DNA of 64,000 nucleotides from Aestuariivivens insulae (GTDB lineage: Bacteria > Bacteroidota > Bacteroidia > Flavobacteriales > Flavobacteriaceae), in NCBI RefSeq assembly GCF_022662195.1, contig NZ_JAKMCS010000014.1:36752-100751 (forward strand), written 5' to 3'. Numbering within the stretch: the first letter of the stretch is position 1; every line of letters begins with the position of its first letter. Of this stretch, positions 47,150 to 58,578 are shown in pieces. Made by a program: the position numbers and the translations under genes. Below the pieces are notes generated by a model. That model searched no databases. It had not been told where the DNA came from and saw only the letters and a program-made list of their open reading frames with translations.

Positions 47150-48739
47150 ATGAGCTTTTTAAAAGAAATACAACGCCGACGAACCTTTGGTATTATATCG
47201 CATCCAGATGCCGGAAAAACTACTTTAACCGAAAAGTTACTGCTTTTTGGTGGAGCCATACAAGAAGCCGGTGCTGTAAAAAGCAATAAAATAAAGAAAG
47301 GAGCGACGAGCGATTTTATGGAAATTGAGCGCCAACGTGGTATATCTGTTGCCACTTCGGTTTTGGCTTTTGAATACAATGGCACCAAAATAAATATTTT
47401 AGATACTCCTGGTCACAAAGATTTTGCCGAAGACACCTTTAGAACGCTCACCGCTGTAGACAGTGTTATTGTGGTTATTGATGTGGCCAAAGGGGTTGAG
47501 GAACAAACCGAAAAATTAGTGGAAGTATGCCGTATGCGTAACATACCCATGATTGTTTTTATAAATAAATTAGACCGGGAAGGTAAGGATGCTTTCGATT
47601 TACTGGATGAAGTGGAGCAGAAACTAGGACTAACAGTTTGCCCTCTTAGTTTTCCTATTGGGATGGGCTACGATTTTAAGGGGATTTACAATATTTGGGA
47701 AAAGAACGTTAACTTATTTAGTGGCGACAGTAGAAAAAATATTGAAGAGACCGTTGAAATCTCAGATTTACAATCTGAATCATTAGACGGTTTAATAGGA
47801 AATACACAAGCAGATGCTCTGCGTGAAAACATAGAACTTGTTGAAGGCATTTATCCCGAATTTGATAAAGAATCCTATTTGAATGGTGACCTACAGCCCG
47901 TATTTTTTGGTTCGGCGTTAAATAATTTTGGTGTTCGCGAACTGTTAGATTGCTTTGTTGAAATAGCTCCAAAACCAAGAGCTAAGCATAGTGAAGAACG
48001 CTTGGTTAAACCAGATGAAAATAAATTTAGTGGTTTTGTTTTTAAGATTCATGCCAATATGGATCCAAACCATAGGGACCGTTTGGCCTTTATAAAAATT
48101 GTTTCAGGGACGTTTGAACGTAACAAACCCTATTTGCACGTTAGGAATAATAAAAAAATGAAGTTCTCCAGCCCTAATGCCTTTTTTGCGGAAAAAAAGG
48201 AGATAGTAGATGTCTCATACCCTGGTGATATTGTAGGTTTACACGATACAGGTAACTTTAAAATTGGGGACACTCTTACTGAAGGGGAAACCATAAACTA
48301 TAAAGGAATTCCTAGTTTTTCTCCAGAACATTTTAGATACATTAACAATGCCGATCCTTTAAAATCAAAACAACTATTTAAAGGTATTGACCAATTAATG
48401 GACGAAGGTGTAGCACAGTTATTCACCTTAGAATTGAACGGCAGAAAAGTAATTGGTACTGTTGGTGCCTTGCAATATGAAGTGATTCAATACAGATTGG
48501 AACACGAATATGGAGCCAAGTGTACCTATGAAAACCTAAACGTACATAAAGCCTGCTGGGTAGATGCCGAAGATGACAAAAATGATGAATACAAAGAATT
48601 TGTTAGGGTAAAACAACGTTACCTGGCCAAAGACAAACACGGACAATTAGTCTTTTTGGCAGATTCCCCATTTTCGCTACAAATGACACAACAAAAATAC
48701 CCTAGCATTACATTCCATTTTACATCGGAGTTTAATTAA
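47150..48739 (+). CDS. prfC: Peptide chain release factor 3
   Basis: From the ATG at 47150 the product is 529 residues with a translational GTPase head (G1 G-I-I-S-H-P-D-A-G-K-T-T at about residues 14-25, G3 D-T-P-G-H-K-D, G4 N-K-L-D-R-E), domain II and a C-terminal RF3-specific domain. It recycles RF1 and RF2 after peptide release. A longer open frame (from 47114) begins before the -7 box and is rejected. Divergent from idi. Confidence 0.97.
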   Translation: MSFLKEIQRRRTFGIISHPDAGKTTLTEKLLLFGGAIQEAGAVKSNKIKKGATSDFMEIERQRGISVATSVLAFEYNGTKINILDTPGHKDFAEDTFRTLTAVDSVIVVIDVAKGVEEQTEKLVEVCRMRNIPMIVFINKLDREGKDAFDLLDEVEQKLGLTVCPLSFPIGMGYDFKGIYNIWEKNVNLFSGDSRKNIEETVEISDLQSESLDGLIGNTQADALRENIELVEGIYPEFDKESYLNGDLQPVFFGSALNNFGVRELLDCFVEIAPKPRAKHSEERLVKPDENKFSGFVFKIHANMDPNHRDRLAFIKIVSGTFERNKPYLHVRNNKKMKFSSPNAFFAEKKEIVDVSYPGDIVGLHDTGNFKIGDTLTEGETINYKGIPSFSPEHFRYINNADPLKSKQLFKGIDQLMDEGVAQLFTLELNGRKVIGTVGALQYEVIQYRLEHEYGAKCTYENLNVHKACWVDAEDDKNDEYKEFVRVKQRYLAKDKHGQLVFLADSPFSLQMTQQKYPSITFHFTSEFN

Positions 48740-48858
48740 ACATGGCATGCTATTTATCTATTAATCGTATTTTTTAAGCTTTTAACCCATTTTTTTAACC
48801 CTCATATGATCTATTGTATAACTTTAATAGAGCATCATAACCCCAAAATGATCTAGCG

Positions 48859-49095
48859 ATGGAAGTAAATGACAGAGAATTTAGTAACAAAGAGATAACT
48901 GTAACCTACGACCCATGTATTTGTACACTTTCTGGAAAATGTGCAAAAGAACTTTCAGATGTTTTTAGCAACTCTGTTATTCCATGGGTTAATTTAGATG
49001 GTGTTGAAACCGAAAAAGTAATACAGCAAATTAAAAAATGTCCATCTGGGGCCTTACAGTATTACCTTAAAAAAGAACAAAAGCAAGCAGTTTAA
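48859..49095 (+). CDS. Divergent 4Fe-4S mono-cluster protein (YjdI-type)
   Basis: The 78-residue protein has the Fer4_19 pattern T-Y-D-P-C-I-C-T-L-S-G-K-C-A-K and K-K-C-P-S-G-A-L, giving four Cys for one cluster. The function is not known. It lies 119 nt after prfC and is followed by a terminator and then the DUF3467 end array. Confidence 0.85.
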   Translation: MEVNDREFSNKEITVTYDPCICTLSGKCAKELSDVFSNSVIPWVNLDGVETEKVIQQIKKCPSGALQYYLKKEQKQAV

Positions 49096-49116
49096 ATTCG
49101 ATAATAAGTGTTGATT

Positions 49117-49158
49117 AAAAAATCCTCTGAAGAATAAATATCTTCAAAGGATTTTTTT
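49117..49158 (+). terminator. Terminator of the Fe-S protein gene
   Basis: AAAATCC-TC-TGAAGA (about 49119-49132) pairs with TCTTCA-AA-GGATTTT (49141-49154), followed by T4. Confidence 0.85.
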
Positions 49159-49165
49159 ATGTTAC

Positions 49166-49788
49166 GCTTGCCCTATAGGGCCAAAGTTTAAAGGAATAGG
49201 AGGTTGCTCTTTGAAACAATTTCGAGCAACCAGCTCAAGCAATAGTTTAAATTTTTGGCTTTCTTACTAGGCTTGCCCAGTTGGCCCAAAGTTTAATGGA
49301 ATAGGAGGCTGCTCTTCGAAACACATTTCGAACAACCAGCTCAAGCAATAGTTTAAATTTTTGGCTTTCTTACTAGGCTTGCCCAGTTGGCCCAAAGTTT
49401 AATGGAATAGGAGGTTGCTCTTCAAAACACATTTCGAGCAACCATAATTTTAAACTTTACGACAAACGTTAAGCTTGACCTATTGGTCCAAAGTTTAAAG
49501 GAATAGGAGGTTGCTCTTTGAAACAATTTCGAGCAAACAGTTCAAGCAATAGCTTAAATTTTAAGCTTTCTTACTATGCTTGCCCAGTTGGTCCAAAATT
49601 CAACGGTATAGGAGGTTGCTCTTTGAAACAATTTCGAGCAACCAGTTCAAGAAATAGCTTAAATTTTAAGCTTTCTTACTATGCTTGCCCAGTTGGTCCA
49701 AAGTTTAAAGGAATGGGTGGTTGCTCTTCGAAACACATTTCGAACAACCAGCTCAAGCAATAGTTTAAATTTTTGGCTTTCTTACTAG
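49166..49788 (-). repeat. Tandem array of six DUF3467 gene 3' ends
   Basis: Six 44-bp copies of the DUF3467 gene's end lie at 49166, 49271, 49377, 49473, 49578 and 49683, and the gene's own end is at 49789. Periods are 105, 106, 96, 105, 105 and 106. On the minus strand each copy reads as EQPPIPLNFGP(T/I)GQA and a stop. They differ mainly at synonymous positions. The ~61-bp spacers are of two related types; the spacer between copies 3 and 4 is shorter. Each spacer has a hairpin next to the copy: GGTTGCTC (or a variant) pairs with the copy's own GAGCAACC. Confidence 0.92.
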
Positions 49789-50102
49789 GCTTGCCCAGTT
49801 GGCCCAAAGTTTAATGGAATAGGAGGTTGCTCGTAATCTTTAATTTCACCATGGGCATTTTCAAACCGTGCAACATTATCCCCTAATGCTTTTAGCAATC
49901 GCTTAGCATGTTGCGGCGTTAATATAATTCTTGATTTGACTTTATTTTTGGGAACACCAGGCATAATATTTACAAAATCAACCACAAACTCGGATACCGA
50001 ATGGTTTATTATTGCAAGGTTGGAATAAGTTCCTTCTGCAACTTTTTCATCAAGTTCTATATTGATTTGCCCTTGCTTTTTGTTATCGTTTTCGTTTGAC
50101 AT
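49785..50102 (-). CDS. DUF3467 family protein
   Basis: The 105-residue, soluble protein begins with a charged N-terminus and continues with N-L-A-I-I-N-H-S-V-S-E-F-V-V-D-F, then R-I-I-L-T-P-Q-H-A-K-R-L-L-K-A-L, a conserved pattern of DUF3467. The function is unknown. In this phylum it is commonly near rpoC, as here (rpoC 87 nt upstream in the same direction, behind a hairpin). Its last 14 codons are the part copied in the downstream array, so those codons are a hot spot for exchange. Confidence 0.9.
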   Translation of the reverse strand: MSNENDNKKQGQINIELDEKVAEGTYSNLAIINHSVSEFVVDFVNIMPGVPKNKVKSRIILTPQHAKRLLKALGDNVARFENAHGEIKDYEQPPIPLNFGPTGQA

Positions 50103-50121
50103 AGCTGTATATTTAAAATAT

Positions 50122-50160
50122 AAAAGCCTTCAAGTAGAACTACATGAAGGCTTTTGTTTT
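50122..50160 (-). terminator. Hairpin between rpoC and the DUF3467 gene
   Basis: AAAAGCCTTCA (50122-50132) / TGAAGGCTTTT (50145-50155) is an 11-bp stem with a 12-nt loop. T-rich stretches lie on both sides, so it can end the rpoC message; it could also be read through. Confidence 0.65.
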
Positions 50161-50164
50161 ATAG

Positions 50165-50184
50165 ATTCCTGCCTTCGCAGGAAT
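50165..50184. repeat. ATTCCTGC-type hairpin repeat
   Basis: ATTCCTGC-CTTC-GCAGGAAT is a perfect 8-bp stem with a 4-nt loop. Weaker copies lie at 18980 and 36762. This kind of hairpin is common between genes of Flavobacteriaceae. Confidence 0.6.
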
Positions 50185-50189
50185 GACAA

Positions 50190-53100
50190 TTAATTATAAT
50201 TTAATTCTTGCTTAACCTGCATCATTTCTTCGAACTCTTCTTTAGAGCCTACAATAATGTTTGAATAGCTTCGCATACCTGTACCTGCTGGAATTCTATG
50301 TCCAACAATTACATTTTCCTTCAATCCTTCTAAAGTATCAACTTTACCTGCAACAGCAGCTTCGTTAAGTACTTTTGTTGTTTCCTGGAACGATGCCGCA
50401 GAAATGAACGATTTGGTTTGAAGCGATGCTCTGGTTATTCCTTGCAATATTGGTGTTGCTGTAGCTGGTTGTGCATCCCTAGCCTCAGCAAGTTGCTTGT
50501 CTTCACGACGTAGTAAAGAGTTCTCGTCTCTTAACTGACGTGGTGAAACAATCTGACCTGCTTTAAGGTTTACAGAGTCTCCAGCGTTTTCAACAACCTT
50601 CATTCCAAAGATATCATCATTCTCCTTAATGAAATCTGATTTGTGTACTAATTGATCCTCTAAGAATAACGTATCTCCAGAATCAATAATTTGTACTTTA
50701 CGCATCATTTGTCTAACAACAACCTCAAAGTGCTTGTCGTTGATCTTCACCCCTTGTAATCGGTATACTTCCTGTACTTCGTTAACCAAATACTGTTGTA
50801 CCGCAGAAGGGCCTTTAATGTTTAAGATATCGTTTGGTGTAACCGATCCATCAGATAAAGGCATACCTGCTTTTACATAATCGTTTTCCTGAACCAGAAT
50901 TTGATTAGATAACTTCACAAGGTATTTCTTAACCTCACCTAATTTAGATTCTACTATAATTTCTCGGTTACCACGTTTAATCTTACCAAAAGAAACCACA
51001 CCATCAATCTCACTAACAACGGCCGGGTTTGAAGGGTTACGTGCTTCGAACAACTCGGTTACACGTGGTAAACCACCTGTAATATCCCCTGCTTTAGCCG
51101 ACTTACGAGGTATTTTAACCAATACCTTACCTACGTTAATCTTCTCGCCATCATCAATCATTAAGTGGGCACCTACAGGTAAGTTATAGGAACGAATCAC
51201 CTCGCCTTTACCATCTTCAATATGAAGTGTTGGAATTAATTTCTTGTTTCTGGATTCTGAAATTACTTTTTCCTGGAAACCGGTTTGTTCATCGATTTCA
51301 ACTTGATAAGTAACACCTTGTTCGATGTTTTCATACTTCACCTTACCGGCGAATTCTGAAATAATCACACCGTTATATGGATCCCAAGTACAAACCACAT
51401 CGCCTTTCTTAAGTTCATCTTCATTATTTATGTATAATGTTGAACCATAAGGAATATTATTGGTACTTAAAGTAATACCTGTTTTCTTATCAGTCAATTT
51501 AATTTCAGAAGTACGTGAAATAACGATATCTATATCATTTCCTTCAGCATCCTTACCTTTAACCGTTTTAAGATCTTCAATTTCTGCAATACCATCAAAC
51601 TTAACAGCCAATTTATTCTCTTCTGAAATGTTACCTGCAATACCACCTACGTGGAATGTACGAAGTGTTAGCTGTGTACCTGGCTCTCCAATAGACTGAG
51701 CTGCAACAACACCTACCGCTTCACCACGTTGTACCATCTTACCTGTTGCAAGGTTACGACCGTAACACTTAGCACAGATACCTTGTAAAGCCTCACAAGT
51801 TAATGCAGAACGTACTTCTACAGATTCAACTGGAGATGCTCCAATGGCTTTAGCTATTTCGTCTTCAATTAACTGACCAGCAGATACTAACAACTCGTCT
51901 GTTAATGGATTATATACATCGTTTAAAGATACACGACCTACTATTCTTTCTTCTAAAGTCTCAACAACTTCATCGTTTTTCTTTAATGGCTCAACTTCAA
52001 CACCTCTTAACGTTCCACAATCTTCAGAATTAATGATAACGTCTTGAGAAACATCCACCAAACGACGTGTTAAGTAACCTGCATCGGCAGTTTTAAGTGC
52101 CGTATCCGCAAGTCCTTTACGTGCACCGTGCGTCGAGATAAAGTATTCTAAAATTGAAAGTCCTTCCTTAAAGTTAGAAAGAATCGGGTTTTCAATGATC
52201 TCTCCACCACCAGCATTCGATTTTTTAGGTTTCGCCATCAATCCACGCATCCCTGTAAGCTGACGAATCTGTTCTTTAGATCCACGAGCCCCAGAATCAA
52301 GCATCATAAACACCGAGTTAAACCCTTGTTGGTCTTCGCGAATACGCTTCATAGACAACTCGGTCAATTCAGCATTCGTAGAAGTCCAAATATCAATAAC
52401 CTGGTTATAACGTTCGTTGTTGGTTATCAATCCCATGTTATAATTCGCCATGATACCATCTACCTGTTGGTTGGCACTAGATATCATATTTTGCTTTTCT
52501 GGTGGAATGATAATATCTCCTAAACTGAATGACAGACCGCCTTTAAATGCAAACTGGAATCCTAAAGTTCTAATCGCATCCAAGAACTCTGCAGTTTCTG
52601 GAACCGAAGTTACCTTAAGAATATCTCCAATAATATCTCTTAACGATTTTTTAGTCAATACCTGATTGATGTAACCTGCAGCCTGAGGCACGTGTTGGTT
52701 AAACAACACACGACCAACAGTGGTTTCAATAATCATTGGCTCTAATTTACCGTCTTGGTTAATATCCAATGTTCTTACCTTAATACCTGCATTTAAGTCT
52801 ACTTTCTTCTCATTGAAAGCTATTTCCACTTCCTCTGGAGAATAGAATGTTAACCCTTCTCCCTTAATTGTGGTTTCAGGTGTAGACTTTCGTTCTTTGG
52901 TCATATAGTAAAGTCCAAGAACCATATCCTGTGAAGGTACAGTAACTGGCGAACCATTTGCCGGGTTAAGGATATTATGAGATGCCAACATTAATAACTG
53001 GCACTCTAATATAGCCTCTGGCCCTAACGGTAAGTGAACCGCCATCTGGTCCCCATCGAAATCCGCATTAAACGCCGTACATACTAATGGGTGTAATTGA

Positions 53101-54491
53101 ATAGCCTTCCCTTCTATTAATTTAGGTTGGAACGCTTGAATACCCAAACGGTGTAATGTAGGAGCACGGTTTAATAATACTGGATGGCCTTTAAGCACAT
53201 TTTCCAGGATATCCCAAACCACGGGCTCTCTTTTATCTATAATTTTCTTAGCAGATTTTACAGTTTTTACAATACCACGCTCTATTAATTTTCTAATAAC
53301 GAAAGGCTTGTAAAGCTCTGCTGCCATATTTTTTGGCAATCCGCATTCGTATAATTTTAATTCTGGACCTACAACAATTACCGAACGTGCTGAATAATCG
53401 ACACGCTTACCTAAAAGGTTTTGACGGAAACGTCCTTGTTTACCTTTAAGTGAATCGGATAATGATTTTAACGGTCTGTTTGAATCGGTTTTAACCGCTG
53501 AAGATTTACGGGTGTTATCGAATAAAGAATCTACAGATTCCTGTAGCATACGCTTTTCGTTACGTAAAATCACCTCTGGTGCTTTAATTTCAACCAATCG
53601 CTTCAAACGGTTATTACGTATAATTACCCTTCTATATAAATCGTTCAAATCTGAAGTTGCAAAACGACCACCATCTAATGGTACTAACGGACGTAATTCT
53701 GGTGGAATAACTGGAATAACCTTCATAATCATCCATTCTGGACGGTTCTCACGGTTATTGTTAGACTCACGTAAGGCTTCAACAACTTGTAAACGCTTTA
53801 AAGCTTCTGTTTTACGTTGCTTAGACGTTTCGGTATTAGCTTTATGACGTAATTCGTATGATAACGATTCTAAATCGATTCTACCTAATAACTCGATCAA
53901 ACATTCTGCTCCCATTTTAGCCAGGAACTTGTTTGGATCTGTATCTTCTAAATATTGGTTGTCCTGAGGTAGGGACTCAAGAATATTTAAGTATTCCTCT
54001 TCGGTTAAGAAGTCCATTTTTTGTAATGGCTCTCCCTCTTCATTCTTGGCTATACCAGGTTGAATAACTACGTAACGTTCGTAGTAAATAATCATATCTA
54101 ATTTCTTAGATGGTAAACCTAATAAGTAACCTATTTTGTTTGGTAAAGAACGGAAATACCAAATGTGGGCTACAGGAACCACTAAGTTAATATGACCAAC
54201 ACGGTCACGACGTACTTTCTTTTCGGTAACTTCTACCCCACAACGGTCACAAACAATACCTTTATAGCGAATACGCTTATATTTACCACAGGCACATTCG
54301 TAATCCTTTACAGGACCAAAAATACGCTCACAGAACAAACCATCTCGTTCTGGCTTGTGCGTACGGTAATTGATAGTTTCTGGTTTTAAAACTTCGCCAT
54401 TAGATTCTGCTAAAATAGACTCTGGTGAAGCTAAACCAATTGAGATTTTGTTAAACCTCTTTACTGCGTTCTTATCTTGTTTTCTTGCCAT
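50190..54491 (-). CDS. rpoC: RNA polymerase subunit beta'
   Basis: The 1433-residue protein has the N-terminal zinc site (C-A-C-G-K-Y ... C-D-R-C-G), the catalytic N-A-D-F-D-G-D-Q-M loop with three metal-binding Asp, the bridge/trigger region ([10 protein letters not shown]) and the second zinc site (C-G-T-L ... [11 protein letters not shown]). Length fits Bacteroidota, where RpoC is slightly longer than in E. coli. It lies 81 nt behind rpoB; the spacer has CAGTC/GACTG-rich imperfect repeats. Confidence 0.99.
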   Translation of the reverse strand: MARKQDKNAVKRFNKISIGLASPESILAESNGEVLKPETINYRTHKPERDGLFCERIFGPVKDYECACGKYKRIRYKGIVCDRCGVEVTEKKVRRDRVGHINLVVPVAHIWYFRSLPNKIGYLLGLPSKKLDMIIYYERYVVIQPGIAKNEEGEPLQKMDFLTEEEYLNILESLPQDNQYLEDTDPNKFLAKMGAECLIELLGRIDLESLSYELRHKANTETSKQRKTEALKRLQVVEALRESNNNRENRPEWMIMKVIPVIPPELRPLVPLDGGRFATSDLNDLYRRVIIRNNRLKRLVEIKAPEVILRNEKRMLQESVDSLFDNTRKSSAVKTDSNRPLKSLSDSLKGKQGRFRQNLLGKRVDYSARSVIVVGPELKLYECGLPKNMAAELYKPFVIRKLIERGIVKTVKSAKKIIDKREPVVWDILENVLKGHPVLLNRAPTLHRLGIQAFQPKLIEGKAIQLHPLVCTAFNADFDGDQMAVHLPLGPEAILECQLLMLASHNILNPANGSPVTVPSQDMVLGLYYMTKERKSTPETTIKGEGLTFYSPEEVEIAFNEKKVDLNAGIKVRTLDINQDGKLEPMIIETTVGRVLFNQHVPQAAGYINQVLTKKSLRDIIGDILKVTSVPETAEFLDAIRTLGFQFAFKGGLSFSLGDIIIPPEKQNMISSANQQVDGIMANYNMGLITNNERYNQVIDIWTSTNAELTELSMKRIREDQQGFNSVFMMLDSGARGSKEQIRQLTGMRGLMAKPKKSNAGGGEIIENPILSNFKEGLSILEYFISTHGARKGLADTALKTADAGYLTRRLVDVSQDVIINSEDCGTLRGVEVEPLKKNDEVVETLEERIVGRVSLNDVYNPLTDELLVSAGQLIEDEIAKAIGASPVESVEVRSALTCEALQGICAKCYGRNLATGKMVQRGEAVGVVAAQSIGEPGTQLTLRTFHVGGIAGNISEENKLAVKFDGIAEIEDLKTVKGKDAEGNDIDIVISRTSEIKLTDKKTGITLSTNNIPYGSTLYINNEDELKKGDVVCTWDPYNGVIISEFAGKVKYENIEQGVTYQVEIDEQTGFQEKVISESRNKKLIPTLHIEDGKGEVIRSYNLPVGAHLMIDDGEKINVGKVLVKIPRKSAKAGDITGGLPRVTELFEARNPSNPAVVSEIDGVVSFGKIKRGNREIIVESKLGEVKKYLVKLSNQILVQENDYVKAGMPLSDGSVTPNDILNIKGPSAVQQYLVNEVQEVYRLQGVKINDKHFEVVVRQMMRKVQIIDSGDTLFLEDQLVHKSDFIKENDDIFGMKVVENAGDSVNLKAGQIVSPRQLRDENSLLRREDKQLAEARDAQPATATPILQGITRASLQTKSFISAASFQETTKVLNEAAVAGKVDTLEGLKENVIVGHRIPAGTGMRSYSNIIVGSKEEFEEMMQVKQELNYN

Positions 54492-54572
54492 TTTCTTAAG
54501 TTTTCAGCCTCAGTCTCAGCATTCAGTATATAGCATTAATTGCCAACTGGATACTGCGACTGCTAACTATTT

Positions 54573-57500
54573 TTACTCCTCTAATCTGATATCTAAGCCT
54601 AGACCTTTCAATTCGTGCATCAATACGTTGAAAGATTCAGGTAGTCCTGGATCTGGCATTGGTTCTCCTTTAACAATACTTTCGTATGTTTTGGCCCTTC
54701 CAATCACGTCATCTGATTTTACAGTTAAAATCTCACGTAACGTACTTGAAGCACCATAAGCCTCAAGTGCCCAAACTTCCATCTCACCAAAACGCTGACC
54801 ACCAAATTGTGCTTTACCACCAAGAGGTTGCTGTGTAATTAATGAGTAAGGTCCTATAGAACGTGCGTGCATTTTATCGTCTACCATGTGTCCTAACTTC
54901 AACATATAGATAACACCAACGGTTGCTGCTTGATCGAAACGCTCACCTGTACCACCGTCATACAAATGTGTATGACCGTAACGTGGTATACCTGCTTCAT
55001 CGGTCAACTCGTTAATTTGGTCTATGGTAGCACCGTCAAAAATAGGTGTAGCAAACTTGCGTCCTAATTTTTGTCCAGCCCATCCAAGAACCGTTTCATA
55101 AATCTGACCAATGTTCATACGCGATGGTACCCCAAGTGGGTTAAGAACAATATCTACAGGCGTTCCATCTTCTAGGAAAGGCATATCTTCTTGACGAACG
55201 ATACGCGCCACAATACCTTTGTTACCGTGACGACCTGCCATTTTATCACCTACTTTTAGCTTACGTTTCTTAGCAATGTAAACTTTAGCTAGCTTAATAA
55301 TTCCTGCTGGTAATTCATCTCCAACAGAAATGGTAAACTTCTCACGGCGTAATGCACCTTGTAAGTCGTTTTCCTTTATCTTATAGTTATGGAGTAAATC
55401 GGCTACTAATTGGTTTGTATGCTCATCTGTTGTCCATTTACCAGACACTAAATGCGCATAATCATCAACAGCATTTAACATTTTAAGTGTAAACTTCTTA
55501 CCTTTTGGCAATACTTCTTCACCTAAATCGTTATAAACACCTTGAGCCGTTTTACCGTTTACAATAGCAAAAAGTTTATCGATTAAAACATTCTTTAAAT
55601 CATCAAACTTAGCATCGTAAATACCTTCTAATTGTAAAATATCATCTTTGTCTTGAGCACGTTTTCTCTTATCCTTTACGGCTCTTGCAAACAACTTCTT
55701 ATCGATAACCACACCATTTAATGATGGCGAGGCTTTTAAAGAGGCGTCTTTTACATCTCCTGCTTTATCACCAAAAATGGCGCGCAATAATTTTTCTTCC
55801 GGTGTAGGATCGCTTTCTCCTTTTGGTGTAATTTTACCAATAAGAATGTCGCCAGGTTTTACTTCGGCGCCAACGCGAATCATTCCGTTTTCATCCAAGT
55901 CTTTAGTGGCTTCCTCAGAAACGTTAGGGATATCGTTGGTCAACTCTTCGTTACCCAACTTAGTATCTCTTACTTCTAAAGAATACTCATCGATATGAAT
56001 GGATGTAAAGATATCTTCACGAACTACTTTTTCAGAAATAACAATCGCATCCTCGAAGTTATACCCTTTCCAAGGCATAAAGGCCACTTTCATATTTCTA
56101 CCAAGTGCCAATTCGCCTTTTTGTGTTGCATAACCTTCACACAACACTTGCCCCTTGGCTACTTTATCTCCTTTAACCACAATTGGTTTTAGGTTAATTG
56201 AAGTTCCTTGGTTTGTTTTTCTGAATTTCACTAACTCATAAGTTTTAATATCACTATCAAAGCTTACTTTAGACTCATCTTCAGTACGTTCGTATTTAAT
56301 TTTAATTTCGTTAGCATCAACATAAAGCACTTCTCCATCGCCTTCTGCATTTACCAATACACGAGAATCTGATGCTACTTGACGCTCTAAACCTGTACCT
56401 ACAATTGGTGATTGTGGCAATAATAATGGTACGGCTTGACGCATCATGTTAGATCCCATTAACGCACGGTTCGCATCATCATGCTCCAAGAATGGAATTA
56501 AAGAAGCCGAAATAGACGAAATTTGGTTAGGTGCCACATCTGTATAGTGAACACTTGTTGGTTCTACTACTGGGAAGTCACCTTCCATTCTAGAAATTAC
56601 CTTATCGTGTAAAATCTTACCTTCTCCATCAACTTCAACCGTTGCTTGTGCAATTAACTTTTCTTCTTCTTCCTCTGCACTTAAATAAACCGGCGTTCCT
56701 TTAATATCTACCACTCCATTTTCAACAGGACGGTAAGGGGTTTCAATGAATCCCATAGAATTCACTTTAGCATATACCGAAAGTGATGAAATCAAACCAA
56801 TGTTTGGTCCTTCAGGTGTTTCAATAGGACATAAACGGCCGTAGTGCGTATAGTGTACGTCACGTACCTCAAAACCTGCTCTTTCACGGGAAAGACCTCC
56901 AGGTCCTAAAGCCGATAAACGACGCTTATGCGTAATCTCTGCTAATGGATTTGTTTGATCCATGAACTGAGATAACTGGTTTGTACCAAAGAAAGAATTG
57001 ATTACAGACGACAAAGTCTTCGCATTTATCAAATCAATAGGCGTAAACACCTCGTTGTCGCGAACGTTCATACGCTCACGAATGGTACGTGCCATACGTG
57101 CTAAACCAACACCAAATTGTTGTGATAATTGCTCACCAACGGTACGTACACGACGGTTTGATAAGTGATCAATATCATCAATCTCTGCTTTGGAATTGAT
57201 AAGCTCAATTAAATATTTTATAATGGTAATGATATCTTCCTTGGTAAGTACCTGCTTATCCATTCCAATATCAAGACCTAATTTTTTGTTCATTCTATAA
57301 CGTCCAACTTCACCTAAAGAATAACGTTGGTCACTAAAGAATAATTTATCTATAATGCCACGAGCAGTTTCTTCATCTGGCGGCTCGGCATTACGCAATT
57401 GACGGTAAATATGCTCAACAGCTTCTTTTTCGGAGTTTGTTGGATCCTTTTGAAGCGTGTTATGGATAATTGCATAATCTCCCTGCTCTGAAGTTTCTTT

Positions 57501-58385
57501 ATGTAAAAGGATTGTTTTTACTTCTGCATCAAGAATTTCTTCAATGTTTTCTTTATCTAAAACCGTATCACGATCTAATACAATCTCGTTACGTTCTATA
57601 GATACTACTTCTCCTGTATCTTCATCAACAAAATCTTCGTGCCATGTGTTCAATACACGCGCTGCAAGTTTTCGTCCTAAATATTTCTTCAATCCAGTTT
57701 TTGATACCTTAACTTCTTCAGCTAAGTCAAAAATCTCTAAGATATCTTTATCGCGCTCAAATCCAATAGCACGAAATAGGGTTGTTACAGGTAATTTTTT
57801 CTTTCTGTCGATGTAAGCATACATCACCTGATTGATATCTGTAGCAAACTCTATCCAAGACCCTTTAAATGGAATAACCCTTGCCGAGTATAATTTAGTT
57901 CCATTAGCATGGAATGATTGGCCAAAGAATACTCCTGGCGAACGGTGTAATTGGGAAACAACCACACGTTCTGCGCCGTTAATAACAAATGTACCACTTG
58001 GTGTCATGTAAGGTATAGTCCCTAAGTACACATCTTGAACAATGGTCTCGAAATCCTCATGTTCAGGGTCTGTACAGTATAACTTTAACCTTGCCTTAAG
58101 CGGAACGCTGTAAGTTAATCCTCTTTCAATACACTCTTCAATGGCATATCTTGGTGGATCTACAAAATAATCTAAAAATTCTAATACGAATTGATTACGT
58201 GAATCTGTAATTGGAAAGTTTTCCATGAAGGTATTATACAACCCTTCATCACCTCTTTCTTCAGATTTAGTTTCTAATTGGAAAAAATCCTGGAAGGACT
58301 TAATCTGAATATCCAAGAAATCTGGATATTCCGTTCTATTTACAATAGAAGAGAAATTTAATCTTTCAGCTTGTGTTGACAACAT
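54573..58385 (-). CDS. rpoB: RNA polymerase subunit beta
   Basis: The 1270-residue protein has the rifampicin-pocket sequence [24 protein letters not shown], with wild-type residues at the positions matching E. coli Q513, D516, H526 and S531, so no resistance change is seen. The C-terminal switch/clamp region [17 protein letters not shown] is typical. The ATG at 58385 is used; a TTG just before it is open. The gene follows rplL at 193 nt with a strong hairpin in between. Confidence 0.99.
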   Translation of the reverse strand: MLSTQAERLNFSSIVNRTEYPDFLDIQIKSFQDFFQLETKSEERGDEGLYNTFMENFPITDSRNQFVLEFLDYFVDPPRYAIEECIERGLTYSVPLKARLKLYCTDPEHEDFETIVQDVYLGTIPYMTPSGTFVINGAERVVVSQLHRSPGVFFGQSFHANGTKLYSARVIPFKGSWIEFATDINQVMYAYIDRKKKLPVTTLFRAIGFERDKDILEIFDLAEEVKVSKTGLKKYLGRKLAARVLNTWHEDFVDEDTGEVVSIERNEIVLDRDTVLDKENIEEILDAEVKTILLHKETSEQGDYAIIHNTLQKDPTNSEKEAVEHIYRQLRNAEPPDEETARGIIDKLFFSDQRYSLGEVGRYRMNKKLGLDIGMDKQVLTKEDIITIIKYLIELINSKAEIDDIDHLSNRRVRTVGEQLSQQFGVGLARMARTIRERMNVRDNEVFTPIDLINAKTLSSVINSFFGTNQLSQFMDQTNPLAEITHKRRLSALGPGGLSRERAGFEVRDVHYTHYGRLCPIETPEGPNIGLISSLSVYAKVNSMGFIETPYRPVENGVVDIKGTPVYLSAEEEEEKLIAQATVEVDGEGKILHDKVISRMEGDFPVVEPTSVHYTDVAPNQISSISASLIPFLEHDDANRALMGSNMMRQAVPLLLPQSPIVGTGLERQVASDSRVLVNAEGDGEVLYVDANEIKIKYERTEDESKVSFDSDIKTYELVKFRKTNQGTSINLKPIVVKGDKVAKGQVLCEGYATQKGELALGRNMKVAFMPWKGYNFEDAIVISEKVVREDIFTSIHIDEYSLEVRDTKLGNEELTNDIPNVSEEATKDLDENGMIRVGAEVKPGDILIGKITPKGESDPTPEEKLLRAIFGDKAGDVKDASLKASPSLNGVVIDKKLFARAVKDKRKRAQDKDDILQLEGIYDAKFDDLKNVLIDKLFAIVNGKTAQGVYNDLGEEVLPKGKKFTLKMLNAVDDYAHLVSGKWTTDEHTNQLVADLLHNYKIKENDLQGALRREKFTISVGDELPAGIIKLAKVYIAKKRKLKVGDKMAGRHGNKGIVARIVRQEDMPFLEDGTPVDIVLNPLGVPSRMNIGQIYETVLGWAGQKLGRKFATPIFDGATIDQINELTDEAGIPRYGHTHLYDGGTGERFDQAATVGVIYMLKLGHMVDDKMHARSIGPYSLITQQPLGGKAQFGGQRFGEMEVWALEAYGASSTLREILTVKSDDVIGRAKTYESIVKGEPMPDPGLPESFNVLMHELKGLGLDIRLEE

Positions 58386-58514
58386 CAATGGACGAAATTT
58401 TGATTAAAAAAATAGTGATAGTGCCTATAAACACTAGTTAAATGGGCCCAATAGCATAATATAAATTGACGTGCTATCCCATATTTTTTGAGTATATTAT
58501 TATATACGCAAAAT

Positions 58515-58555
58515 GGTTTAGGACTTATCTCGCCTTTGGCGGACAGTCCTAAACC
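58515..58555 (-). promoter_or_regulatory. Nested hairpin between rplL and rpoB (attenuator or processing site candidate)
   Basis: A perfect 11-bp outer stem GGTTTAGGACT/AGTCCTAAACC encloses an inner CGCC/GGCG hairpin. There is ATTTTG after it on the minus strand, but no long T-tract. In E. coli the same position has a partial terminator and an RNase III site that set the L7/L12 to RpoB ratio. Confidence 0.6.
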
Positions 58556-58578
58556 TTTGTATTTTTGGAGTACTAAGC

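Noticed and set aside
49518..49763. Plus-strand 81-codon ORF with repeats such as ACPVGPKF
   Set aside because: It is an antisense translation of the DUF3467 end array, created by the repeat unit and not by selection for a protein.
49166..49788. CRISPR-like look of the array (44-bp repeats, ~61-bp intervals)
   Set aside because: The intervals are themselves repeated and the repeats are protein-coding ends of the neighbouring gene; there are no cas genes.
49166..50102. Diversity-generating retroelement acting on the DUF3467 C-terminus
   Set aside because: No reverse transcriptase, and differences between copies are silent and not adenine-directed.
54492..54572. CAGTC/GACTG-rich repeats between rpoC and rpoB as a regulatory element
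   Set aside because: The pairing is imperfect and no T-tract or promoter box is visible; not strong enough to call.
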